Shown: positions 7,388 through 15,995, counted from the first letter of the stretch. The stretch: 25,412 bases of DNA from Clostridiales bacterium UBA2432 (GCA_002342805.1 DDQW01000044.1:1-25412); one strand, 5' to 3'. Notes: a model not told the origin generated them from the letters alone. Program-made: numbers and translations.

Positions 7388-8100
7388 TATACACTTCCTT
7401 TCCAAAAGAGAATCGAGCCAATATCTGTTAAGGGAATTTGAGGATTATCGATTATTGTATAGCCTCTATTCTCGATAAATTCTTGAATAGGTTTATAATC
7501 CGGGTGTTTTTTTATATTACCATTAAAAAACACCTGCTTACCTTCTACGCCTGAAGCACCACCAATAAACCCATAAGGTTTGTCCTGTAGATGAATATGT
7601 CCTTCTTGTATTTTTAAAATCTGCATGCCTTGTCGACTGAGCGTTTTATAGATACCCGCGTCCGATGTTATTCCGCTCCTATGGTCCAGTAAGAGCAAAC
7701 TGCAGCCGGTGTAGCCTTGATTCGTATGTATGAAGCTAATATCCTTTGCAAGGATATAGTCGCCAACAATCGGATGGGTGTATTTTTTATGATGAATAAA
7801 GAGATGGTCTTTATATTTTCCATTTAAGAATACGGTATTGGGATAGATTGGGCTTAGTTCTATATCTATAGCTGTAATTCCTTGTAAATCCTTTTTACTA
7901 AAAACATTTTGTGCATTTAAATCATTATATGTTTCCTGATCTATAAATAGTTGATTGTCTATGGGTAAAACACGAATATCCGGATGACTTTCAATCGATG
8001 TATAAAGTCGCTTATCCGGACTCAACTTAATGACCCTATACTTCAATCGAAGTTTTTCTAATAATCCGTTTGATATGTCCTTTGATACGAATGCGTACAT
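7387..8100 (-). CDS. DUF6873-like protein (possible GME-fold)
   Basis: A 237-aa soluble protein without signal peptide or membrane segment. It resembles the clostridial DUF6873 family, which is predicted to adopt the guanidino-group-modifying-enzyme (arginine deiminase/DDAH) fold. The segment GYTGCSLLLLDHRSGITS and the SGVEGKQVFF region match my memory of the family, but I cannot verify this. Whether a catalytic Cys/His pair is retained is uncertain; C158-area Cys in YTGCS is the only obvious candidate. The ATG has AAGGGG upstream. Its stop codon overlaps the start of the radical SAM gene, so the two are co-translated. A hairpin between it and the flotillin gene may limit read-through. Confidence 0.6.
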   Translation of the reverse strand: MYAFVSKDISNGLLEKLRLKYRVIKLSPDKRLYTSIESHPDIRVLPIDNQLFIDQETYNDLNAQNVFSKKDLQGITAIDIELSPIYPNTVFLNGKYKDHLFIHHKKYTHPIVGDYILAKDISFIHTNQGYTGCSLLLLDHRSGITSDAGIYKTLSRQGMQILKIQEGHIHLQDKPYGFIGGASGVEGKQVFFNGNIKKHPDYKPIQEFIENRGYTIIDNPQIPLTDIGSILFWKGSV

Positions 8101-8123
8101 AGTCTTCCCCTTCTACATGGTGA

Positions 8124-8147
8124 AAGCCACCTCATTTGAGGTGGCTT
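8124..8147 (-). terminator. Hairpin after the flotillin gene
   Basis: A perfect 11-bp inverted repeat (8124-8134 with 8137-8147; core GCCACCTCA) lies 32 bases after the flotillin stop. On the minus strand it is followed only by CTTTCACC, so it is at best a weak intrinsic terminator. It also lies just upstream of the DUF6873-like gene, for which no separate promoter is apparent, and so may act as a partial read-through point. Confidence 0.6.
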
Positions 8148-8179
8148 GGCTCCTTATAAACTATTCTTAGTGGAGCTTA

Positions 8180-9625
8180 TTATTTTTTCGATTCTTCTGT
8201 TGACGATTGATTTTCTATTGCTTTTTCAATGGCCGCTTTTTCAGCTACAGCTTTTGCTTCCATAACATCTTTGTTTTTTCCAAGATATTCCGGTAACTCC
8301 ATTCCTGCCATATCAAACATTTCATTCATTGGAGGAATCGACTTCATGAGTCCTGACAAAAAGTTTGCCGTTGCCGGTTTGCCGTTTTCACCATTCATGG
8401 AATCCCAAACCGTTACTTTATCGATCTTAATGTTTTTGATGGCTTCAACTTGAATTTTAACAAGTTCTTCCATCTTGTCTGCGAGGAGTAGGCGAATCGC
8501 TTCGTCTGAACCGCCTGCTGCTTCAACCATAGCTTTGAAACCTTCAGCTTGTTTGCTAAGAACTTCCCAATTACCACGGGCTTGCGCTTCCATTTTCGAA
8601 TAGATACCATCCGCTTCACCTTTTGCTCGACGACGCATTTGCTCTGCTTCTGCTTCCGCTTCAATCTCAAGTCGACGTTTATCAACTTCAGCTAAAACGA
8701 TAATATCTGCTTCTTTTGTTGCTTTTTCTTTTTCTGCACGGGCAAGTTCCGCTTGACGTTCAGATTCATAAGCCTCTTTTAAGGCTAAGGCTGCTTGAAC
8801 TTTTTCGGCTGCAGTCGCTGTTCTTAAAGCTTCCGCTTCGCGTTGACGTTTCTCAGAATCTGAATTTGCAATGGTTACTCGAGCTTGGTTCTCACCTTCG
8901 ATAGCCACAGAGTTTGCAGCAGATACACGAATACGTTCATCTCTTTGGGCTTCTGCTTGTCCGATTGAACCATCACGGTCTTTTTCAGCCACTGATTTTT
9001 TGGCATCGTTAATGGCTTTTGCTGCTGCTTCTTTACCTAATGCTTCTATGTAACCCGACTCATCCATAATGTCTGTAACGTTCACGTTGATTAATCGTAA
9101 ACCGATTTTTTTCAACTCCGATTCAACGTTACGTGATACTGCATCTAAGAATTTATCTCGATCTGTATTAATCTCTTCAATATCCATTGTTGCAACAACG
9201 AGACGTAATTGACCGAAGATAATATCTTTTGCCAATTCTTCAATTTCGTTAAGTTGTAAACCTAGTAATCGTTCAGCCGCATTTTGCATAACACCGGCTT
9301 CTGTGGATATACCTACCGTAAATCTTGAAGGCACGTCAACACGAATGTTTTGCTTCGATAAGGCATTACGTAGATCAACATTAATCGAAATCGGTGTCAA
9401 GTCCAAGAATTCATACTGTTGAATAACCGGCCAGATAAAAGCGGCTCCACCATGTATACATTTTGAACTGGTATCTAAACCATCAATACTTCCAACTTTA
9501 CCATAAATAACTAAAATCTGGTCTGATGGACAACGCTTATATCTTGTGAGCAAGGCTGCCAACGTTGTAAACAATATCAGAACAATGACGACGACAAGAA
9601 TTAATACTTCAAAATCTCCAAACAT
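8180..9625 (-). CDS. floT: Flotillin-family membrane scaffold protein (YuaG/FloT-like)
   Basis: A 481-aa protein with one N-terminal membrane-inserted hydrophobic segment (about residues 5-27), a PHB/SPFH domain (about 30-200), and a long helical Ala/Glu/Lys/Arg-rich region (about 200-390) typical of flotillin oligomerisation. A low-complexity Ala/Glu C-terminus follows. Flotillins organise functional membrane microdomains and affect membrane fluidity in Bacillus. The gene follows an NfeD-like gene by 9 bases, the same pairing as yuaF-yuaG in B. subtilis. It has an ideal AGGAGGT ribosome binding site. The length is close to B. subtilis FloT (about 509 aa). Confidence 0.93.
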   Translation of the reverse strand: MFGDFEVLILVVVIVLILFTTLAALLTRYKRCPSDQILVIYGKVGSIDGLDTSSKCIHGGAAFIWPVIQQYEFLDLTPISINVDLRNALSKQNIRVDVPSRFTVGISTEAGVMQNAAERLLGLQLNEIEELAKDIIFGQLRLVVATMDIEEINTDRDKFLDAVSRNVESELKKIGLRLINVNVTDIMDESGYIEALGKEAAAKAINDAKKSVAEKDRDGSIGQAEAQRDERIRVSAANSVAIEGENQARVTIANSDSEKRQREAEALRTATAAEKVQAALALKEAYESERQAELARAEKEKATKEADIIVLAEVDKRRLEIEAEAEAEQMRRRAKGEADGIYSKMEAQARGNWEVLSKQAEGFKAMVEAAGGSDEAIRLLLADKMEELVKIQVEAIKNIKIDKVTVWDSMNGENGKPATANFLSGLMKSIPPMNEMFDMAGMELPEYLGKNKDVMEAKAVAEKAAIEKAIENQSSTEESKK

Positions 9626-9634
9626 ACTTACCTC

Positions 9635-10279
9635 CTAAGTTCTCTCTACAATTAATGTGTGATCCGACAATAACCCTATTACTTTAATTGTCTCTCCCGT
9701 TTTAATCGGTGCATCGCCTTTTGTCATTGCGCTACATTCAATTAAACGTTCTTGCACGGTTAACATAACTTTACCTTTACCTTGATTGTTTGGTGGAATT
9801 GTCAAATATACTTCACCGGTTTTTCCAATGGTATTAACATAAGAAATATTACCACTTGATTGGAGCTTTGTCATAACATAGAATAAATATCCTACAACGA
9901 ACATTGCCACCAATCCGGCAATTGTGGCGCCTGTAACGGCGATGAAACCGGATCGTGTATTCGCCAAAATCGCTCCTGTCCAACCAAAAATCGAAAAAAA
10001 TGCAATTAAACCTCGAAATGTAAAGAAACGAAAATCACCGACAAATCCATCTGAAACAGCATCTGCTTCATCTAAGTCCACTTCAAAAATTTCACCAGAT
10101 TCTCCAAGTCCGTCAAAACCTTCGCTTCCTATTCCATCCATCCCATCCATCTCACCATCCATATCGGATAAGCCAAGCATAGAAAAAATAGCCTGTATAA
10201 TCAATATAATGGTTGCAGGTATTGCAATGGTGTAAAAAATTTGTTTAAGTAATATAAGTTCATTCCACCATTCGATCAT
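9635..10279 (-). CDS. NfeD-like membrane protein (YuaF type), flotillin partner
   Basis: The ATG at 10279 is chosen because AGGAGGGAG lies just upstream. The 214-aa product has membrane segments at about 14-36, 88-105 and 112-137, and a C-terminal OB-fold-like NfeD domain (about 150-212, with IGKTGEVYLT and GETIKVIG). Between the first two helices is an unusual Asp/Gly/Met-rich acidic loop (about 39-78, DMDGEMDGMDG and following). NfeD proteins accompany flotillins or stomatins and are thought to help assemble or anchor them. The order and spacing with the flotillin gene support the YuaF role. The acidic loop is longer than I would expect for YuaF and could bind cations (inference). Confidence 0.88.
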   Translation of the reverse strand: MIEWWNELILLKQIFYTIAIPATIILIIQAIFSMLGLSDMDGEMDGMDGIGSEGFDGLGESGEIFEVDLDEADAVSDGFVGDFRFFTFRGLIAFFSIFGWTGAILANTRSGFIAVTGATIAGLVAMFVVGYLFYVMTKLQSSGNISYVNTIGKTGEVYLTIPPNNQGKGKVMLTVQERLIECSAMTKGDAPIKTGETIKVIGLLSDHTLIVERT

Positions 10280-10319
10280 AGACTCCCTCCTTTTCCTCAT
10301 TATTTGTTAAGTCTTTTTC

Positions 10320-10348
10320 ATTATAGTCCAAGGCTTTTTCTATTACAA
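10320..10348 (-). promoter_or_regulatory. Sigma-A-type promoter of the nfeD-flotillin operon
   Basis: Minus-strand -35 TTGTAA (10343-10348), 17-bp spacer, perfect -10 TATAAT (10320-10325), about 40 bases before the NfeD start codon. The Bacillus yuaFG operon is under sigma-W, but no GAAAC...CGTA-type sigma-W element is seen here. Confidence 0.7.
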
Positions 10349-10397
10349 GGAATAATGTATATCTTATACATCTTCTTGTCCCAACTGTCATTCTCTA

Positions 10398-11738
10398 TTA
10401 TTTTATGACATTCGTAACAATATGGGTTGCATCCCATGATCCTGAGAAAGGTGGTGCATAACATAAGTCAATCATGCTATACTCTTCTGCTGTCATTCCC
10501 GCAAATATAGCGACAGCAAACATATTCACCCGCATAACAACACCCGCTTCACCAACACCTTGAACCCCTAGAATTTTATAAGTATTTTTATCATAGATTG
10601 CTTTAAATACAATCTGATGTTGTGTTTTATAGTATTTGGGGTGATCTGTCGTCTTGATTATTTTTTCTTCTGCAGCATATCCGGATTCTATGGCTTCTTC
10701 CTTACTTAATCCAACTCTTGCTAACTCAAGATTTAAAACTTTCAGCGCTGCTGAACCGATTGCGCCTGCAAAAACTTCGCTACCTCCGGTCATGTTGACA
10801 CCCACCATTTTGCCACATTTATTGGCAACGGTTGCTAAGGGTTGATATACATTCTTTTTCTTTTGAAAATGATAGACCTGGGCACAATCGCCGGCAGCAT
10901 AGATATGATCTACATTTGTACGCATCTGCTGATCGACAACAACTGCTCCATTATCTGATAATTCAATTCCGGATCCTTTTAAAAATTCTGTATTTGGTTT
11001 GATTCCCACAGCCATAACGACAAAATCTGTGTTGTATCCGCCTTGATCTGTTTCGACATAATCAACGATTCCATCTCCATTTCGATCTTTAAGACGAAGG
11101 ACTTTTTCCTTGAGCTTAATATCGACACCGGCTTCAACTAAAGCATTATGGGCATGGGAAGATATTTCTTCGTCAAATGGAAGCAATATGCGATCAAGCA
11201 ATTCAATAATCCGCACTTTTTTTCCTAACTCCACAAGATTTTCTGCTATTTCTATACCTATATAACCTCCACCGACTATGGTAATCTCTTCAACCGATTT
11301 ATCCATAATACGTTCTTTAATATCAATCCCATGGTCTAAGGTTTTGAGTGGAGATATATTTTCCAGTTGATTGCCTTCAATCGGTAACATAATCGCATGT
11401 GCACCAGTAGCAATCATTAATTTATCATAGGTCGTTGTAAAGAATTCATCTTTTTTAAGATCATGCACTTTAACTTCTTGGGCTTTCGAATCCACACTAA
11501 CAACTTCATGATAGAGATGGGCCATAATACCGGATTCTTTAAATTTTTCCTGTGTTCGAATAATCAGTTCTTCATAACTTTGATTTTCATTGCCTATATA
11601 ATAGGGCATACCACAAGCCGCATAAGACAAAAAACCACCTTTTTCATAGACGATGATTTCCGCATCCTTATCTTCTCTTCTTGCTTTTGCTGCTGCACTC
11701 ATTCCTGCTGCAACGCCACCTATAACAACTATTTTCAT
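10398..11738 (-). CDS. CoA-disulfide reductase / NADH oxidase-like flavoprotein
   Basis: A 446-aa protein of the pyridine nucleotide-disulfide oxidoreductase family, single-cysteine subgroup. It has an N-terminal FAD-binding Rossmann motif (GGVAAGMSAA from residue 7), redox-active Cys42 in SYAACGMPYYI, an NAD(P)H-binding GGGYIGIEIAE motif (about 156-166), the second FAD motif IYAAGDCAQV, and a C-terminal dimerisation domain ending with the AYAPPFS-like CYAPPFSGSWD. This matches CoADR, NADH oxidase (Nox) and NADH peroxidase; the exact reaction cannot be separated by eye. The strong ribosome binding site is AGGAGGT. The gene lies after rubredoxin and the PerR-like gene, so a role in oxygen or peroxide defence or in CoA/persulfide reduction is likely. 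Confidence 0.9.
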   Translation of the reverse strand: MKIVVIGGVAAGMSAAAKARREDKDAEIIVYEKGGFLSYAACGMPYYIGNENQSYEELIIRTQEKFKESGIMAHLYHEVVSVDSKAQEVKVHDLKKDEFFTTTYDKLMIATGAHAIMLPIEGNQLENISPLKTLDHGIDIKERIMDKSVEEITIVGGGYIGIEIAENLVELGKKVRIIELLDRILLPFDEEISSHAHNALVEAGVDIKLKEKVLRLKDRNGDGIVDYVETDQGGYNTDFVVMAVGIKPNTEFLKGSGIELSDNGAVVVDQQMRTNVDHIYAAGDCAQVYHFQKKKNVYQPLATVANKCGKMVGVNMTGGSEVFAGAIGSAALKVLNLELARVGLSKEEAIESGYAAEEKIIKTTDHPKYYKTQHQIVFKAIYDKNTYKILGVQGVGEAGVVMRVNMFAVAIFAGMTAEEYSMIDLCYAPPFSGSWDATHIVTNVIK

Positions 11739-11764
11739 ATTATTACCTCCTCTTTAGCAAGAAA

Positions 11765-11790
11765 AGCGATTCTCCCTAAAGAAAATCGCT
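11765..11790 (-). terminator. Terminator/attenuator between the PerR-like gene and CoADR
   Basis: A 10-bp stem with one mismatch (11765-11774 with 11781-11790; AGCGATTTTC arm) has a 6-base loop and is followed on the minus strand by TTTTCTT. It lies just after the PerR-like stop and only 26 bases before the CoADR start. CoADR therefore depends on read-through unless there is a promoter inside the regulator gene. Confidence 0.65.
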
Positions 11791-11796
11791 GTTCAT

Positions 11797-12210
11797 TTAC
11801 TGTTTTTCTAAGCAGTCTTTACAAATCCCTTTTAGAAATACATTTCTTTCTTCAATTTTAAAACCATTAATTTGTTCGATTTGTATTCTTGGTTCTTGAA
11901 TCGGAAAATCAAAGATCTCTTGACAAATTTTACACTGGAAATGGCCATGTTCATCTAAAATCAAATCATAACGCATCTCATTTCCATTCAGATTAATCAC
12001 ATTAAGAATATGATGATCTTCAAAGATCTTTAGCGTATTATAAATCGTTGTCTTTGAAAGCGTAGGAATCGTTGCAATAAGCTCACGATAAATGCTTTCA
12101 ACCGTCATATGATTTCCTTGATTTATCAAACATTCATACACCTTTATTCTTTGATATGATGGTTTAATATCATGTGCATTTAAAAATTCTGTAATTTCTG
12201 TCACAGTCAT
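11797..12210 (-). CDS. perR: Fur-family regulator, PerR type
   Basis: A winged-helix Fur-family repressor of 137 aa. The start at the ATG at 12210 is preferred because AAAGGG lies 8 bases upstream; an in-frame GTG at 12219 abuts it. Numbered from that upstream GTG, the metal ligands coincide with B. subtilis PerR: H37, D85, H91, H93 and D104, with zinc cysteines C96/C99 and a C-terminal CKDC pair. D85 is the residue that favours PerR-like peroxide sensing over Fur. In PerR, peroxide oxidises the Fe-bound histidines and releases DNA. It follows rubredoxin by 26 bases and precedes CoADR, consistent with oxidative-stress control. Fur or Zur function cannot be wholly excluded. Confidence 0.85.
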   Translation of the reverse strand: MTVTEITEFLNAHDIKPSYQRIKVYECLINQGNHMTVESIYRELIATIPTLSKTTIYNTLKIFEDHHILNVINLNGNEMRYDLILDEHGHFQCKICQEIFDFPIQEPRIQIEQINGFKIEERNVFLKGICKDCLEKQ

Positions 12211-12236
12211 AAAATGCACCCTTTCTTATCTGATTC

Positions 12237-12395
12237 CTATGCTTCTTCAAAGTCCTCTTTACCAACGCCACATAAAGGACATACCCAATCTTCAGGTACA
12301 TCGTCAAATGATGTTCCTGGCTCTACGCCGTTATCTGGATCTCCTTCTGCAGGATCATAAATATAACCACAAACTGTACATACATATTTCTTCAT
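12237..12395 (-). CDS. Rubredoxin
   Basis: A 52-aa protein: MKKYVCTVCGYIYDPAEG at the start and WVCPLCGVGKEDFE near the end. Four cysteines (C6, C9, C39, C42) in two CPxCG-type loops bind a single iron atom. Standard residues Y11, Y13 and W37, and the length, fit classical small rubredoxins. It donates electrons to oxygen- or peroxide-reducing proteins in anaerobes. The start has GGGAGGT upstream. The gene leads an operon with the PerR-like gene, and the CoADR/Nox-like flavoprotein could act as its reductase (inference). Confidence 0.97.
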   Translation of the reverse strand: MKKYVCTVCGYIYDPAEGDPDNGVEPGTSFDDVPEDWVCPLCGVGKEDFEEA

Positions 12396-12439
12396 AGTTG
12401 TTACCTCCCAAATAATTTATTTTTAGTAATTACTTCCTT

Positions 12440-12468
12440 AATATATCGTAAGTCAAAAAAAATGTCAA
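12440..12468 (-). promoter_or_regulatory. Sigma-A promoter of the rubredoxin-perR unit
   Basis: Minus-strand perfect -35 TTGACA (12463-12468), 17-bp spacer (12446-12462, with a T8 run), and -10 TATATT (12440-12445). The -35 begins only 12 bases beyond the M16 protease stop, with no terminator in between. AT-rich sequence around 12403-12435 could hold a PerR box, but I see no convincing match. Confidence 0.8.
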
Positions 12469-12480
12469 TAAGCAATCCGC

Positions 12481-15381
12481 CTAGGAAAATGTTCGAATTG
12501 TTTGAAAGCGTTCCTTCTCTGCTTCAATTTTACCTTCATTTCCAAGAACACAGCAAATGGGTTGAATAAAAATCTTTTGATACATTTCACGATAATTTTT
12601 TAGTTCCTCTAGTGTCGTATCAAGAATCTCATGTCGATTTTTTAATATATCTTCATGCCCTGTCTCTGAAAAATATAAGGACATCATTTTATCATTTTCC
12701 ATGGCCGGTGTTAGGGGGCGATCAAAATTACTTATGGTTCCGATGATATACTTGGTAAGTTCCTTGGCATCCAAATCAAGATTTTCAACAAATTCCGAAG
12801 TTGTTTGATAAACATCCAATGTTTTTGACAAGTTCGGATCCCGATAGGACGAAAAGGTCATCATTCCATTACGGCTAACCCCTGCAAATCCACCATAGGC
12901 ACCACCCTTAATACGCACCTGATTCCATAGGTAGTTTAAACTAATAATCGTATTAAGTACTTTTAAGGAACCGGCATAGTCAAAGCCATGTTGTTTAAAA
13001 TTAGCGGCCATTGCAACGTATTGAACGTCTGACACGGTCTTAATACCTTCATTAATGGGTGTCACTAATTCTATATTTGCCTTTTCCATGGTTCTTTTTT
13101 GGTTTGGCAGTGAAAAGACAAATGCATTCGTATGATTAAAAATAGTATCTCGATAGGCTTTGGTTCCAGTTAGAGCAAGGGTTAATCCATCATTTGTGAT
13201 AATACTATCTAACATCTTTTCCATGAGAATGCCCAGGTCACTTAATTCATCATCCGATCTTTCTTGCCACTTGCAAACTTCATCATAAAAACTAAGGCCT
13301 TGAATATGCTCTTTATAGCTTGCGCTCACACTTATATAGCTTTGTGCACGCAAGGTAGCCGTACTATGTCCACTTGATTTTAGACTCATTTGAAGTCGTG
13401 ATTTTATCTCGTTCAATAATTCTCGGATACGTTTCACTTCATCAAATCGGGTCTCAGATACGATTTCATGAAAGAGATTATACATGGTTCCTAGTTGATC
13501 CACAAAACTTTTTCCAACAATCTCTAACCTTGGTGAATAATATTTCACAGAATCTTTGTGTTCATATACAGATAACTTTACATGGATGCCACCGGTGCTT
13601 TTGTTAATCTGGTCGGCTAATAAACCATAATGGTGTTTTTGTGTACTGAGTTGAATCAAAAACTTTGTCAACAGGCTTAAGATAGGAAGTTGTTCTTCAC
13701 TGACATGGGAAACATCAAATGCTGCTTTGACATAGACAATGTCGGAGCTATTAGCTTGTCTAAACAGAACCTTTGTATCATCCAGCATATCTGTTGAATA
13801 CACAAATTCTTTTTTGTCTCTAGGAATGTCTTCTAAGGTTAACTGAGGAAGTTTTTCTAGATTTTCTTTTGTATCCGGCGCATCTTGGAAACGAAGTAAT
13901 TCATGGGTATAGTCATATAAGGCTTGTCTTTGTTCTTCATTCAAACTATCTTCATATGTTTTTAACTCCATACGAATGGCTTCTTCTTTTTTCGCATTAA
14001 ATTCTTTATTGGGTTTTAAGGTTAAATAAACTTTATGGGGATTGTCCAAAAAGCACCTCTGAATCAACTCTTCAAAGTATCCATCGGATGCCTTTGTCTT
14101 TAATGTTTCAAAAAGTGTTTGATAATCAAAATGAACAAATGGATCTTCATCGTAGAGCCATGTTTCCAAAATTTTCATAGCATAAATGACACCTTTGGGA
14201 TAATGTCCAAAGTCTGCTTCTTTGACACGGAATTCAAATTTGTTAATGGCCGCTTGGACTTTTTCTTTATTAAAGCCTTCACGAACAATGCGACGAAATG
14301 TTGTCTCGATAACCTCGACAAATGCATCTTCTTGATTATAGTCGCTGTTTTTAGCAATAATGGAAAAATTACCTTCCCGCTTACTATCATCAAAGCTTGA
14401 GAATACATCTTGACCAATACCTGCATCAAGCAAGGCTTCTTTAACGGGTGCCCCCGGTGCATCAATAAGCAAATACTCCAAAATATCAATCGCCATACTC
14501 TCTATCACATGCTTTGATTCATTTAATAGCACATTATAACTTAAGTAGGTTCGCTTATCTGTCGGTTCATCTTCGGATACCGGATAATCGCCCACAGCTT
14601 TTTTCGGAGCATCATAGCGTTTCATTAGGGCAATTGATGAATCCACTTGTCTATACTCAAAATTTGATAGATAGGCACTGTCTAAACGTTCAAGTTCTGT
14701 TTCAATGTTTACGTTTCCATAGAAAAAGATATAGCTATTGGAGGGATGATAATAGTTGCGATGAAAATCCAAAAAATCTTCATAGGTCAATTTGGGAATA
14801 TCAATGGGATCTCCACCGGACTCTACTCCATATACATGGTCTGTAAATACTTCCGCTTGAATCGATCGTAATAAAGTCTGCTCCGGAGATGAAAAAACAC
14901 CTTTCATCTCATTATATACAACACCTTTATATTCAACGCTTCCATCGAGTTCATCCAATTCATAATGCCAACCTTCTTGATCAAAGGTCTTTTTTTCACG
15001 GTAAATATTCGGATAAAAAACAGCATCTAAATATACATCCATCAAGTTATGAAAATCTTGTTCATTAACACTGGCTACCGGATACATGGTTTTATCCGAG
15101 AAGGTCATTGCATTTAAAAATGTATTTAAGGATCCTTTGGCTAATTCAATAAAGGGATCTTTGACCGGATATTTTTCAGATCCACAAAGAACAGAATGCT
15201 CTAATATATGGGCAACCCCAGTACTGTCTTTGGGTGGCGTTCTAAAGGATATTGAAAACGTTTTATTGTCATCCTCTGTTGATATAAAACAAATTTTTGC
15301 TTTTGTTTTGTTATGTTGATATATGTAACCAACACCTTGTAAATCGTCTAGTTTTTCTTCTTTTAATAATGTATAGCTCAT
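12481..15381 (-). CDS. M16C-family zinc metalloprotease (PreP/Cym1-like)
   Basis: The ATG at 15381 has GGGAGGT at ideal distance and overlaps the stop of the fRMsr gene (ATGA). The 966-aa product carries the inverted zinc motif HxxEH as HILEH (H58, E61, H62) and the third ligand E158 in YNEMKG. The R/Y-type second-half signature appears near the C-terminus in RIKGGAYGGFAG. The size fits single-chain presequence-protease-like M16C enzymes, which form a closed chamber and degrade unfolded peptides of tens of residues. No signal peptide is seen, so it is cytosolic. Coupling to a methionine sulfoxide reductase suggests handling of oxidised or damaged peptides, but this is inference. Confidence 0.93.
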   Translation of the reverse strand: MSYTLLKEEKLDDLQGVGYIYQHNKTKAKICFISTEDDNKTFSISFRTPPKDSTGVAHILEHSVLCGSEKYPVKDPFIELAKGSLNTFLNAMTFSDKTMYPVASVNEQDFHNLMDVYLDAVFYPNIYREKKTFDQEGWHYELDELDGSVEYKGVVYNEMKGVFSSPEQTLLRSIQAEVFTDHVYGVESGGDPIDIPKLTYEDFLDFHRNYYHPSNSYIFFYGNVNIETELERLDSAYLSNFEYRQVDSSIALMKRYDAPKKAVGDYPVSEDEPTDKRTYLSYNVLLNESKHVIESMAIDILEYLLIDAPGAPVKEALLDAGIGQDVFSSFDDSKREGNFSIIAKNSDYNQEDAFVEVIETTFRRIVREGFNKEKVQAAINKFEFRVKEADFGHYPKGVIYAMKILETWLYDEDPFVHFDYQTLFETLKTKASDGYFEELIQRCFLDNPHKVYLTLKPNKEFNAKKEEAIRMELKTYEDSLNEEQRQALYDYTHELLRFQDAPDTKENLEKLPQLTLEDIPRDKKEFVYSTDMLDDTKVLFRQANSSDIVYVKAAFDVSHVSEEQLPILSLLTKFLIQLSTQKHHYGLLADQINKSTGGIHVKLSVYEHKDSVKYYSPRLEIVGKSFVDQLGTMYNLFHEIVSETRFDEVKRIRELLNEIKSRLQMSLKSSGHSTATLRAQSYISVSASYKEHIQGLSFYDEVCKWQERSDDELSDLGILMEKMLDSIITNDGLTLALTGTKAYRDTIFNHTNAFVFSLPNQKRTMEKANIELVTPINEGIKTVSDVQYVAMAANFKQHGFDYAGSLKVLNTIISLNYLWNQVRIKGGAYGGFAGVSRNGMMTFSSYRDPNLSKTLDVYQTTSEFVENLDLDAKELTKYIIGTISNFDRPLTPAMENDKMMSLYFSETGHEDILKNRHEILDTTLEELKNYREMYQKIFIQPICCVLGNEGKIEAEKERFQTIRTFS

Positions 15382-15878
15382 CGCGTTACCTCCCAATTGC
15401 ACCCATCACTTAAATAACGAGTTATTTTTTCAAGTTCCCTTTGGTCAACTTCATTAAATCGATGTAAAATCGGACTATCGATATCAAGAACTGCAACTAC
15501 TTCGTTTTTCTTATAAATCGGAATTACTATTTCCGAATTTGTATCTCCGTCACATGGAATATGTCCTTCAAACAGATGTACATTATCCACACGCTGCGTT
15601 TGTCCGGTTGAGACTGCTGTTCCACAAACGCCTTCACCGACTTTTATACGAATACATGCCGGTTTTCCGTGAAATGGGCCTAAGACTAATTCCTCTTTCT
15701 TTAATAAATAAAATCCTGCCCAGTTGACATTTTCCATTGTGTTATATAATAAACTGGCTACATTTGCAAGGTTGGCAATAAGATCTTCTTCATCATACAT
15801 AATACCTTGTACAAAATCATGTAAAGATTGATAAAATTCTTCTTGCTTGCCATTAGCTATTGATGAAATATCAAACAT
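15378..15878 (-). CDS. msrC: Free methionine-(R)-sulfoxide reductase (GAF-domain fRMsr)
   Basis: A 166-aa single GAF-domain protein. Three conserved cysteines C75 (KPACIRI), C85 (GVCGTA) and C109 (HIPCDGDTNSEIV) have exactly the 10- and 24-residue spacing of E. coli fRMsr Cys84/94/118. The enzyme reduces free L-methionine-(R)-S-oxide to methionine using thioredoxin. WAGFYLL and LDIDSP, which shape the active site pocket, are also present. The start has AAAGGAG upstream. The stop overlaps the M16C protease start, so the two are translationally coupled. The S-epimer and peptide-bound form would be served by MsrA at 21791. Confidence 0.93.
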   Translation of the reverse strand: MFDISSIANGKQEEFYQSLHDFVQGIMYDEEDLIANLANVASLLYNTMENVNWAGFYLLKKEELVLGPFHGKPACIRIKVGEGVCGTAVSTGQTQRVDNVHLFEGHIPCDGDTNSEIVIPIYKKNEVVAVLDIDSPILHRFNEVDQRELEKITRYLSDGCNWEVTR

Positions 15879-15929
15879 AGTATATTGTCTCCTTTATGTA
15901 ATATATTGGTCTATTATATCATTGAATAT

Positions 15930-15965
15930 AAAGTAAAAAAAGACCATACGGTCTTTTTTTACTTT
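15930..15965 (-). terminator. Strong symmetric terminator in the fRMsr leader region
   Basis: A perfect 16-bp stem (15930-15945 with 15950-15965) with a 4-base loop ATAC. The stem includes an A7 run on one side and T7 on the other, so it can act on either strand. Both neighbouring genes are on the minus strand. It ends the purH transcript or, if a promoter near 16055-16080 is real, terminates a structured leader of fRMsr. Confidence 0.85.
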
Positions 15966-15995
15966 GATGAGGGGAGTATAAATAATTAATAAGGG

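Noticed and set aside
10280..10397. Sigma-W promoter for the flotillin operon, and a terminator for CoADR at 10355-10371
   Set aside because: No GAAAC/CGTA pair is found, while a good sigma-A promoter is. The 7-bp AT-rich hairpin lacks a U-run.
12403..12435. PerR box in the rubredoxin promoter region
   Set aside because: The AT-rich stretch offers only partial palindromes that would be expected by chance in such sequence.
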